The translations under genes and the position numbers were made by a program. Shown here in pieces: positions 9,074-16,143 of a DNA stretch of 31,910 bases. The DNA comes from Actinomycetes bacterium (GTDB taxonomy: Bacteria; Actinomycetota; Actinomycetes; Mycobacteriales; Mycobacteriaceae). A model generated the notes under the pieces. The model saw only the letters and a program-made list of their open reading frames with translations, had not been told where the DNA came from and searched no databases. Every line of letters begins with the position of its first letter. The stretch's first letter is position 1. The stretch is from positions 1-31,910 of the forward strand of contig JAEZKH010000018.1 of NCBI GenBank assembly GCA_023415515.1, given 5' to 3'.

Positions 9074-9127
9074 ACTGCCGATCGTCGGCCGCGCGGGGAG
9101 CGACGGCCGCAGTAACGCGCTACTGCA
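9074..9127 (-). promoter_or_regulatory. Palindromic operator-like site and start-proximal block upstream of the ABC transporter operon
   Basis: On the minus strand TGCAGTAGCGCGTTACTGC (9127-9109) holds GCAGTA-N6/7-TACTGC-type symmetry. Exactly 21 nt later comes CGACGATCG (9087-9079), then 5 nt to the GTG start. It matches the P450 upstream site in 16 of the first 18 positions. It overlaps the stop codon and last codons of the GH13 gene, so it lies partly in coding sequence. Confidence 0.6.
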
Positions 9128-11363
9128 CTTCGTTCGATGGGGACTCGGCCGGCGCCTCGACCAACAGCGACATGCCGTGATGCGCGGGCATCTCGACCGA
9201 AAAGCTGTGGAGGTCGTCGACGGTGGTCAAAGCCTTGCCGGTGAACATGTCGGAGACGGCGCTGCCGGGCGGGAGCTTCGTGCTGCGCACGGTTCCCGCG
9301 ACCTCGTCGTCGGCGAAGTTCAGCACGGTGAGCTGGTAGCGCCCTTCGTCGGCGAGCGCGTGCACCAGCACGAGCATTCCGCGATGCGACACCTCGGGGA
9401 TGTCGATCTGTCGGCTGGTCGCGATCCCGTAGTGTGAGCGCACCTTCAGGATCGCCTGCAGCTGGCGCAGGAAGCTCGTGTCGTCGTCGAGCTGGTCGGG
9501 GATGGAGCCGTAAAGACTCCTGCCTCTTGGCATTCCGGCCATCGACCGGGTGGCCGAGGGGTTCACCCCCATGAGGTCGTGCGCGGCGCGGTGGATCCAT
9601 CGGGTGTCGCCTCCGCGAAGCAGCGTGGAGACATCGGCCGGATCGAGGGGAAGCATTCCGCAGATATCCCAACCCGACAGCGCGAAGACACCGGGCTGCA
9701 GGGCATTGAACATCGCCAGCAGAAGGTGTGCCTTGCGGATGCGGTCGACGTCGTCGATTGCGTCGAGATCGGTGTAGCCGAGCGTCGCGGCAATCACCGA
9801 CGCCGTCGTGCAGGCGATCCCGTTGGTGGTGAAAACCAGGTTGTAGGGGGCATTTTCACCGGTGAGCTGTCTGGTCAGATCGGAGCGGACGATCTCGCCG
9901 AGTACCTCGCCGGTGACCTCCTCACCTTTGTAGATGTAGACATCGTCGCGATGGCCCGTCGACCAGTGCACGAGTTCGTAGGTCAGCTCGTCGTGGTTCT
10001 GCAGCGCGTGCACCAGCGATGCCGGGTCGACCCCGAGTTCCAAGGTCGTGCGCAGGGTCAGTCGCAGGAACTCGGTATCCGCGGTGGCGAGTGCGTGGTG
10101 ATAGGCCGGACGGTTGATGAAGTCGTACGACAGGTCCGCACCCGCCTGGCCGATCTGGCGGATGTCGTCGATGGTGAGGTTGAGTTCCTGGAACGTGAAG
10201 CCGCCGACCTTGCGAACCATGCTGGCGATGAGATGGTTGGCCGCCTCCGACAGCGGATGGCCCTCCGACCATGCGGCGCGGTCCTCTGCGGTCGTCTTCT
10301 CAGCGCCGAGAAAGCCGTTGGCGTCCAGGCGAAGTCCGCCCGTACCCAGGTCGGTGAGCGAATGAAGGGCGTCGCCGATGACGAGGCGCATGCCCGCGAA
10401 GGACGGGTCCAGCCAGTTGATCGACGGCTGCCCGTCCTTGAAGTAGTGCAGATACACCCAGCGCCGCTCCACTCCGTCGACGCCGACGACCGGTCTGGTG
10501 ACACTCCAGTTGGTCTCCTTGACGCCCTCGGCGTAGAAGATGACGCGCTGCAGCTTGCCGATGATGTAGCCGGCCTTGTCGAGCCACTCCTCGGTCGCCA
10601 CGTCGATGTTCACCGAATCCTCACCCGCAGGCACGTCCGGCAGGTGCTCCCAGTCGCGAGGATCGATCTCGACCATGTGATAGATGCCCGGGTAGTCGGC
10701 GTACTTCATCTCGGCGAGTCGGAAGTCAGCACCCTTGCCGGTGTGCCCGGGCACGATGTCGTCGATGATCGTGCCGCCGTACCAGCCCGCGGTTCCGCAC
10801 ATGCTGCGGAATTCGTCCTCGGTGCCGAACGCGGGGTCGATCTGGGTGCTGATGCGGTCGAAGTGACCGTCGACGCTGGGCGTCTGCTCCCAGCCGGACA
10901 GGCCGCCCGCGCGCTTGACCGGTCCGGTGTGGATGCCGTCGATCCCGATTTCGGCGAACGCCTTCCACATGTCCTCGTCGGCCATGGCCTTGAGGAAGGA
11001 CTCGTCTGTGCGGGTGATCAGCGACAGCGGATAGGCGGTGAACCATACCGACGCGGTCTCCACCGCACCGCGCGGACTCGGCGTCGCATACGGGTTCTGC
11101 CACATCGAGCCCTGGCCGGAGAACTGCTGGCTGATCACGTTGGCATCGGCCAACATCGACTGGCTCAACAGCCACGAGACGTAGGCCGGGTTGTCTCCGG
11201 TCGGCGATCCGTCCCGGCTCAGCGAGCGGCGCGTGAACGGCGTCCGCACCCGCGGACGAAACCGCAACTGCCGGGGACGCGCCGGGTGCAGATGCTCGTC
11301 GAACGTGAGCTCAGCCGGTTCGTTGGTCTGGTCCTCGGACTGCGACTCCGCCGCCTGAGACAT
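9120..11363 (-). CDS. GH13 family alpha-glucosyl enzyme, trehalose-synthase/maltosyl-transferase-like
   Basis: This is a 747-residue protein. The clan GH-H catalytic triad is intact: nucleophile Asp347 in GGLRLDANG, acid/base Glu393 in FTFQELNL, and the transition-state Asp458 in LQNHDEL. A region-I equivalent, DDIVPGHTG, is also present. The overall style (NHDELTYEL, long insertions, C-terminal beta domain) resembles trehalose synthase (TreS)-like and related GH13 proteins. It is longer than mycobacterial TreS (about 600), with roughly 50 residues of charged N-terminal extension and extra material before the nucleophile. The maltokinase, glgB or glgE genes that usually sit with TreS are not in this window. 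A ribosome site GGGAAG just before ATG supports the start. The substrate is uncertain: glucan or disaccharide isomerase/transferase. Confidence 0.75.
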   Translation of the reverse strand: MSQAAESQSEDQTNEPAELTFDEHLHPARPRQLRFRPRVRTPFTRRSLSRDGSPTGDNPAYVSWLLSQSMLADANVISQQFSGQGSMWQNPYATPSPRGAVETASVWFTAYPLSLITRTDESFLKAMADEDMWKAFAEIGIDGIHTGPVKRAGGLSGWEQTPSVDGHFDRISTQIDPAFGTEDEFRSMCGTAGWYGGTIIDDIVPGHTGKGADFRLAEMKYADYPGIYHMVEIDPRDWEHLPDVPAGEDSVNIDVATEEWLDKAGYIIGKLQRVIFYAEGVKETNWSVTRPVVGVDGVERRWVYLHYFKDGQPSINWLDPSFAGMRLVIGDALHSLTDLGTGGLRLDANGFLGAEKTTAEDRAAWSEGHPLSEAANHLIASMVRKVGGFTFQELNLTIDDIRQIGQAGADLSYDFINRPAYHHALATADTEFLRLTLRTTLELGVDPASLVHALQNHDELTYELVHWSTGHRDDVYIYKGEEVTGEVLGEIVRSDLTRQLTGENAPYNLVFTTNGIACTTASVIAATLGYTDLDAIDDVDRIRKAHLLLAMFNALQPGVFALSGWDICGMLPLDPADVSTLLRGGDTRWIHRAAHDLMGVNPSATRSMAGMPRGRSLYGSIPDQLDDDTSFLRQLQAILKVRSHYGIATSRQIDIPEVSHRGMLVLVHALADEGRYQLTVLNFADDEVAGTVRSTKLPPGSAVSDMFTGKALTTVDDLHSFSVEMPAHHGMSLLVEAPAESPSNEVQ

Positions 11364-11509
11364 GTCTTCCCTTCACGAGGCTGCCGTCGATCGTGTGTCA
11401 GGGCAGTATTGCCTGCCTCGTGCGGGTTCGAAACTCCTGCAGATTGTCGGGCGGTCCCCGCCTCCGGCACCACCGGACTCGCGCCCACCGGCAAGGCGCG
11501 TCGCCGGGT

Positions 11510-11584
11510 TGGAGCCTCCTATCGGATTTGAACCGATGACATTTGCTTTACAAGAGCAACGCTCTACCACTGAGCTAAGGAGGC
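11510..11584 (-). tRNA. tRNA-Thr (anticodon TGT)
   Basis: The minus strand folds as a full cloverleaf. The acceptor stem is GCCTCCT/AGGAGGC and the D-arm is GCTCagtggtaGAGC. The anticodon stem is TTGCT/AGCAA with loop CTTGTAA, giving anticodon TGT (Thr, ACA codons). The variable loop has 5 nt, the T-arm is ATCGG/CCGAT with TTCAAAT loop, and the discriminator is T with CCA encoded. The body is 72 nt plus CCA. It lies 23 bp downstream of the repeat-protein gene on the same strand. Confidence 0.96.
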
Positions 11585-11607
11585 CTGCGGGGCCTGAGTC
11601 TATCCGG

Positions 11608-12339
11608 TCACTCGTCGGCTTCGATGACCCGCTGCGAGCGCACCGGTGTCGACGACGACCGGCGCGGACGCCTGCCCGGGAACGGGATGCGGTCGGCGAT
11701 GTTGCTCAGCGGGTTGACCACCTGGCTGAGCACGATGACGGCCTCGCGCAGCGCCTCGATCGTCGGCTCGAGCGCTTCGAGCCCCGGCGCGAGCCGGTTG
11801 AGAGTGTCGGCGACGTCGGCCAACTGCTCCAGCGGTCCGTGCCGTGCTGTCAGCTTGTCGACGAGGCCGTCCGGGGCGAGCAGCCGGTCGGCGAGGCCGT
11901 CCTCGGCGAGCAGCCGCTCGACCAGACCGTCCTCGTCGAGGAGTTGGTCGACGAGGCCACTGGGCTCGATCGACCGCATCAGGCCGCCGTCCTCCTGGGT
12001 CAGCCGGTCCAGCACCCCGCCTTCCATCGTCAGCTTGTCGACCACACCGCCGGGGGCCAGCAGCCGGTCGATGGGTCCGCCCGGCATCAGCGCCCGGCCC
12101 AGCGGCTGGTCCTCGTCCATCAGCCTGGCGAGCCGGTTGGCCCGCTCCACGGCCTCGTCGATGCCGAGCATCTGGGCGACGGAGCCTGAACCGGCTCTGG
12201 CTCCCGCGTTCGCCTGACCGACGGCGCGCTGCGCGAGGGTCACCGCGCCGTTCGCGACGTCCAGGCCCGCCTCGGCCGCGGCGAGCCCGAGACGAGCGGG
12301 CGCGACGGCCAGATCGACCAGGTTTTTGGCCAGGTTCAT
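11608..12339 (-). CDS. Decapeptide-repeat protein of unknown function (Rv0756c-like)
   Basis: This is a 243-residue protein. An alanine-rich amphipathic N-terminus (about 1-70, NLAKNLVDLAVAPARLGLAAAE) is followed by about ten strictly 10-residue repeats (about 76-175). Their pattern is [PE][DG]G[LV][VL][DE][RKQ]L[LT]x, for example PGGVVDKLTM, EDGLVERLLA and PDGLVDKLTA. After them come a leucine-rich helix and a basic tail, FPGRRPRRSS. There is no signal peptide and no catalytic motif. In M. tuberculosis the gene divergent from phoP (Rv0756c) occupies this position, and I judge this its counterpart. The repeats probably form a solenoid or amphipathic array; a protein- or membrane-surface role is speculation. 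It is divergent from phoP and may share its regulatory region. Confidence 0.82.
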   Translation of the reverse strand: MNLAKNLVDLAVAPARLGLAAAEAGLDVANGAVTLAQRAVGQANAGARAGSGSVAQMLGIDEAVERANRLARLMDEDQPLGRALMPGGPIDRLLAPGGVVDKLTMEGGVLDRLTQEDGGLMRSIEPSGLVDQLLDEDGLVERLLAEDGLADRLLAPDGLVDKLTARHGPLEQLADVADTLNRLAPGLEALEPTIEALREAVIVLSQVVNPLSNIADRIPFPGRRPRRSSSTPVRSQRVIEADE

Positions 12340-12350
12340 GGCCTCAGTCT

Positions 12351-12398
12351 ATGGGTTGGGGTACGGGTCGAGGTATGGGTCGAGGTATGGGTCGAGCA
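12351..12398. repeat. Four 12-bp tandem repeats in the phoP upstream region
   Basis: The units are ATGGGTTGGGGT, ACGGGTCGAGGT, ATGGGTCGAGGT and ATGGGTCGAGCA, each exactly 12 bp and contiguous. They begin 11 bp from the start codon of the divergent repeat-protein gene and end about 100 bp before phoP. A direct-repeat regulator site or a slippage-prone tract are both possible. Confidence 0.8.
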
Positions 12399-12439
12399 CT
12401 GCACTACCGCCGGAGCTGCGGAAAGAGGACAATGTGAAC

Positions 12440-12457
12440 TCACAGGAAGTTGACAGG
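12440..12457 (+). promoter_or_regulatory. Putative PhoP box upstream of phoP (autoregulation)
   Basis: TCACAGG-aagt-TGACAGG is two 7-bp direct half-sites separated by 4 bp. The established M. tuberculosis PhoP consensus is TCACAGC-N4-TCACAGC. The site ends 44 nt before the chosen phoP ATG. PhoP autoregulation is known in M. tuberculosis; here it is inferred from the site alone. Confidence 0.65.
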
Positions 12458-12501
12458 TGCCCTGCAGCTTCATTGCCAGGAACTTGGGAGACATTGGGGC
12501 G

Positions 12502-13224
12502 ATGGCCATGGCTGCTGCACTTCCAGAATCCGTCCCGGAGGCCCGCGTACTCGTCGTCGACGATGAAACCAACATCGTCGAGTTGCTGTCGGTGAGCCTC
12601 AAGTTCCAGGGCTTCGAGGTCCACACCGCCTCCAACGGCCCGGCCGCCCTCGACAAGGCCCGCGAGGTACGTCCCGACGCGGTCATCCTCGACGTGATGA
12701 TGCCGGGGATGGATGGCTTCGGCGTCCTGCGTCGCCTGCGCGCCGACGGGATCGACTCCCCGGCGCTGTTCCTCACCGCCCGCGACACCCTGCAGGACAA
12801 GATCGCGGGCCTGACGCTCGGCGGGGACGACTACGTCACCAAGCCGTTCAGCCTGGAAGAAGTCGTCGCGCGACTGCGGGTGATCCTGCGCCGGTCCGGT
12901 AAGGGCGTCGAGGAGCCGCGAAGCGCTCGGCTGACCTTCGCCGACATCGAACTCGACGAGGACACCCACGAGGTGTGGAAGGCAGGCGAGCCCGTCTCGC
13001 TGTCGCCTACCGAGTTCACCCTGCTGCGCTACTTCATCATCAATGCGGGCACCGTGCTCTCCAAGCCGAAGATCCTCGACCACGTCTGGCGCTACGACTT
13101 CGGCGGCGACGTCAATGTCGTCGAGTCCTACGTCTCCTACCTGCGCAGAAAGATCGACACCGGCGAGAAGCGGCTGCTGCATACGCTGCGCGGAGTCGGG
13201 TACGTCCTTCGTGAGCCGCGGTGA
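12502..13224 (+). CDS. phoP: Two-component response regulator PhoP
   Basis: This is a 240-residue OmpR-family regulator. The receiver domain (about 14-128) has the acidic pair Asp20/Asp21, phosphoacceptor Asp64 in VILDVMMPGMDGFG, Thr92 and Lys114 in YVTKPF. The winged-helix DNA-binding domain (about 142-240) contains LSPTEFTLLRYF and VVESYVSYLRRKID. The protein is nearly the same as M. tuberculosis PhoP along its length, diverging only at the first dozen residues. An upstream in-frame GTG at 12457 overlaps the PhoP-box-like repeat, so I chose the ATG at 12502; 12508 is an alternative. PhoP controls virulence lipids, pH and hypoxia responses in M. tuberculosis. phoR follows after 106 bp. Confidence 0.97.
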   Translation: MAMAAALPESVPEARVLVVDDETNIVELLSVSLKFQGFEVHTASNGPAALDKAREVRPDAVILDVMMPGMDGFGVLRRLRADGIDSPALFLTARDTLQDKIAGLTLGGDDYVTKPFSLEEVVARLRVILRRSGKGVEEPRSARLTFADIELDEDTHEVWKAGEPVSLSPTEFTLLRYFIINAGTVLSKPKILDHVWRYDFGGDVNVVESYVSYLRRKIDTGEKRLLHTLRGVGYVLREPR

Positions 13225-13330
13225 TGTGGGGGTACCACCCGCGTGCGGGCGACCGTGCGCGCAGAGCATCGAGGACGAGCGCTCGCATGAAGAGCCGAGA
13301 GCGTAGCTGATTTCCGGCGACAATAGGGGA

Positions 13331-14836
13331 ATGGCTGGTCTGCGCAGGGGCGTGCCACTGCGGGTCGGGCTGGTGGCCGCGACCCTGGTGCTGGTGGCGT
13401 GCGGTCTGTTGGCGTCCGGCATCGCCGTCACCTCGATCCTCCGACACAGTCTGACCAATCGCGTCGACGAGACGCTGCTCGATGCCTCCCGCAGTTGGGC
13501 ACAGGCGCCTCGCCGCACTCCGGTCCCTCCGATGGAACCGAACCCGGCGCGCCCGCCGTCGAATTTCTATGTGCGCGGGGTCGACGTCGACGGGCGGATC
13601 TGGATGGCCGTCAACGACCGCGCCGCCGAACCGCTGCTTCCCGCCAACAACGATGTCGGACCGGAGCCTGTCACCGTCGGCTCCATCGACAATTCGCACG
13701 TGCAGTGGCGGGCGATGTCGGTACACGGCCCGCACGACGAGATAACCACGGTCGCCATCGACCTGTCGGACGTTCAATCGACGGTGCGCGCGCTGATCTG
13801 GTCGCAGGCAGGCATCGGCGCGGCCGTGCTGCTGGTTCTCGGCATCGCCGGCTTCTGGGTGGTGCACCGCAGCCTGCGGCCACTGGCCGAAGTCGAACAG
13901 ACCGCCGCCGACATCGCTGCCGGGCAGTTGGATCGACGTGTCCCGCAACGGGATCCGCGCACCGAAGTGGGGCGATTGTCGTTGGCGCTCAACGGCATGC
14001 TCGCCCAGATCCAGCGTGCGGTCGCGTCGTCTGAGTCGTCGGCCGAACAGGCCCGCCGCTCCGAGGAGCGGATGCGCCGCTTCATCACCGACGCCAGCCA
14101 TGAGCTGCGCACACCGTTGACCACGATCCGCGGCTTCGCCGAGCTGTACCGGCAGGGCGCGGCCCGCGATGTCGAGATGCTGATGTCGCGCATCGAGAGC
14201 GAATCCCGTCGGATGGGGTTACTGGTGGAGGATCTCCTTCTGCTGGCCCGCCTCGACGCCCAGCGGCCGCTGGATCGGCATCGTGTCGACCTGCTGGTGC
14301 TGGCCACCGACTCGGTCCACGATGCACAGTCGATCGCCCCGAAGCGCACGATCACCATCGAGATCATCGACGGTCCGGGCACCCCGGAGGTGCTCGGCGA
14401 CGAGGCGCGACTCCGTCAGGTGCTCGGCAATCTTGTCGCCAATGCGCTGCAGCACACGCCCGAAACCGCGCGTATCACCGTGCGGGTCGGCACCGACGAC
14501 CGCAACGCCATCCTCGAGGTCGCCGACGAGGGCCCCGGCATGAGCGCCGACGACGCCCATCGTGTCTTCGAACGCTTCTATCGCACCGACTCATCGCGCG
14601 ACCGGGCCAGCGGCGGAACCGGCCTCGGCTTGTCGATCGTCGACTCACTGGTCTACGCCCATGGCGGCGAGGTCACCGTCACCACCGCCCCTGGACGAGG
14701 TTCCAGTTTCACGGTCAAGCTGCCCCGCATCGCCGATGTGCCACCGCACGAGGATGTTCCCGACGACGGCGCCGTCGCCCATGACGACGCGGAGCAGCCG
14801 TCACCGGTCAAGACAGGTCGGCCAGCGCAGCCTTGA
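13331..14836 (+). CDS. phoR: Sensor histidine kinase PhoR
   Basis: This is a 501-residue membrane kinase. TM1 is at about 11-36 and an extracytoplasmic sensor domain, proline-rich near 60-76, follows. TM2 is at about 160-178 (GIGAAVLLVLGIAGFWVV) and a HAMP linker at about 179-235. The dimerisation/phosphoacceptor helix has His257 in DASHELRTPLTTIRGFAELY. The ATPase domain shows the N-box LVANALQHTP, G1 DEGPGMS, F-box FERFYRTD and G2 GGTGLGLSIV. It phosphorylates PhoP. The M. tuberculosis protein is about 485 residues; this one has a longer acidic/proline C-terminal tail. Its last 29 bp overlap the convergent HIT gene. Confidence 0.96.
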   Translation: MAGLRRGVPLRVGLVAATLVLVACGLLASGIAVTSILRHSLTNRVDETLLDASRSWAQAPRRTPVPPMEPNPARPPSNFYVRGVDVDGRIWMAVNDRAAEPLLPANNDVGPEPVTVGSIDNSHVQWRAMSVHGPHDEITTVAIDLSDVQSTVRALIWSQAGIGAAVLLVLGIAGFWVVHRSLRPLAEVEQTAADIAAGQLDRRVPQRDPRTEVGRLSLALNGMLAQIQRAVASSESSAEQARRSEERMRRFITDASHELRTPLTTIRGFAELYRQGAARDVEMLMSRIESESRRMGLLVEDLLLLARLDAQRPLDRHRVDLLVLATDSVHDAQSIAPKRTITIEIIDGPGTPEVLGDEARLRQVLGNLVANALQHTPETARITVRVGTDDRNAILEVADEGPGMSADDAHRVFERFYRTDSSRDRASGGTGLGLSIVDSLVYAHGGEVTVTTAPGRGSSFTVKLPRIADVPPHEDVPDDGAVAHDDAEQPSPVKTGRPAQP

Positions 14837-15212
14837 TCTTGGACTGCGCCTCGTCGAGCGACTCAGGCGACGGGTTCTGGTCGACGTTGGCGAAGCCGAA
14901 GTCGGTGAGGTTGTAGGCGGGGAACACGTGCACGTGCAGGTGCGGAACCTCGAGACCGGCGATGATCATGCCTGCGCGCTCGGCGCCGAACGCCTTGCAC
15001 ACGGCCTTGCCGATCAGCTGGGAGACCCGCTGAATCCTGGCGAAGACCTCCGGATCGACGTCCTGCCACTGGTCGATCTCGGCGCGCGGCACGACGAGTG
15101 TGTGCCCCTGCGTCATCGGCTGAATCGTCAGGAACGCCACGACTTCGTCGTCTTCGTAGACGAATCGGCCCGGCAGGTCGCCGTTGATGATCTGGGTGAA
15201 GACGGTTGCCAT
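14808..15212 (-). CDS. HIT family protein (Rv0759c-like nucleotide hydrolase/transferase)
   Basis: From the ATG at 15212 this is 134 residues. The histidine triad is EVPHLHVHVFP (residues 91-96, HxHxHx), with the conserved GHTLVVPR upstream. HIT proteins hydrolyse or transfer nucleotidyl groups, for example on AMP-linked substrates. An upstream in-frame start would add 12 residues (TCSHSSGMLGAM) outside the family, so MATVFTQI is preferred. It is convergent with phoR and overlaps it by 29 bp, in the same place as in M. tuberculosis. Confidence 0.93.
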   Translation of the reverse strand: MATVFTQIINGDLPGRFVYEDDEVVAFLTIQPMTQGHTLVVPRAEIDQWQDVDPEVFARIQRVSQLIGKAVCKAFGAERAGMIIAGLEVPHLHVHVFPAYNLTDFGFANVDQNPSPESLDEAQSKIKAALADLS

Positions 15213-15369
15213 GGCACCGAGCATTCCAGACGAGTGGGAACACGTCACCGGGTTCGGGTGCCATTGGAGATTTTCGATGACACTACGGGTGTGGCGTTTT
15301 CGCTCTGCAGCAAATGGTTACCCTGCAGAACGACGATGTCTGAAATGTGCATTGACGAAAGCACTTTGA

Positions 15370-16116
15370 ATGAACGAGCAGCCCACCGGTGGCGACGGTC
15401 CGTATGTAGATCATCCCGTGCTGGCTGATCTTCCGCGCGGGGTCCGGCAGCGGATCGCCGAGCAGGTCGCGCTGAACAGGAAGATCGGGGCGATCAAGAC
15501 GCTGCGTGACCACCGGGATATGAGCCTGACGGACGCGAAAGACGTCATCGACGGACTTTCTCCGCCAGGTCCGACCCGATCCGCGCACCCAGGGACACAA
15601 GCGCGGGCGGCGACGCTGGCGAGCGGGAAGATCGACAAAGCCGGGACGACGCTGACGCTCTACCGAGACGGCACCTTCACGACCCGCGGCATGATCTTCA
15701 CCAGCAATCCCGACCGCCTGGTCGCGTTCACCACCGAGGTCGACTCGATGCGCCGAAAGTCGGTGACAGGCCGGGGTGCCGCCGCGCTCGCGACGGGCGG
15801 AATGTCCCTGCTCGCAGGCAACAATCGGGGGGTCGTCTACGTGACGATCACCGGCGCGTGGTCAGGTACCAAGACATACACGTCCAGAAATCCGGACGAC
15901 AGAACCTTGTCGTCGATCAGGTCGCTGCAGGCGGCGGCCGAAAGTCTGTTGGCGGCGCCGTCCGCTGTCGACTCGGCCGCCGGCGAGAGTGCCGCCATGA
16001 CAAAGCGGCAAGACACCGATATCGCAACACAGTTGAAAACGCTCGCCGATCTGCACAACACTGGCGCGCTATCGGATGACGAGTTCGCAGCCGCCAAAGC
16101 CCGGCTGTTGTCCTGA
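15370..16116 (+). CDS. L7/L12-C-terminal-like and SHOCT domain protein
   Basis: This is a 248-residue soluble protein with three visible parts. Residues about 25-63 (RQRIAEQVALNRKIGAIKTLRDHR..LTDAKDVIDGL) look like the ribosomal L7/L12 C-terminal fold used as a binding module, with the typical AIK..R..LTDAK pattern. Residues about 80-195 form a beta-rich middle domain (YRDGTFTTRGMIFTSNPDRLVAF...). Residues about 216-248 (DIATQLKTLADLHNTGALSDDEFAAAKARLLS) are a SHOCT motif (short C-terminal oligomerisation helix-turn-helix). No enzyme motif is present, so function is unknown. No strong ribosome site precedes the ATG. I do not recall this gene in the M. tuberculosis segment. Confidence 0.75.
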   Translation: MNEQPTGGDGPYVDHPVLADLPRGVRQRIAEQVALNRKIGAIKTLRDHRDMSLTDAKDVIDGLSPPGPTRSAHPGTQARAATLASGKIDKAGTTLTLYRDGTFTTRGMIFTSNPDRLVAFTTEVDSMRRKSVTGRGAAALATGGMSLLAGNNRGVVYVTITGAWSGTKTYTSRNPDDRTLSSIRSLQAAAESLLAAPSAVDSAAGESAAMTKRQDTDIATQLKTLADLHNTGALSDDEFAAAKARLLS

Positions 16117-16143
16117 CCGCCTTCCTCCCGGACGCAGCGTCTG

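Noticed and set aside
3091..9127. Inverted copies of the palindrome as terminal repeats of a mobile element
   Set aside because: There is no transposase or target duplication, the sites sit at identical promoter distances, and one overlaps the end of an intact neighbouring gene; shared regulation fits better.
11365..11509. Terminator after tRNA-Thr (CCGGC/GCCGG, GGCGG/CCGCC and GGCA/TGCC stems)
   Set aside because: Short GC stems without a following T-run are common in such GC-rich DNA; not convincing.
9579..11531. 650-codon plus-strand open frame opposite the GH13 gene
   Set aside because: Antisense shadow; the GH13 frame has an intact catalytic triad and a ribosome site.
11840..12115. 30-bp-period repeats resembling an array (CRISPR-like)
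   Set aside because: The period is imperfect at DNA level, has no unique spacers, and is explained by the decapeptide coding repeats.
12326..12595. Plus-strand frame encoding YGSR-type tetrapeptide repeats from the 12-bp tandem array
   Set aside because: The repeat period is a multiple of three so any frame gives a peptide repeat; the frame runs out of phase into phoP and has no credible start.
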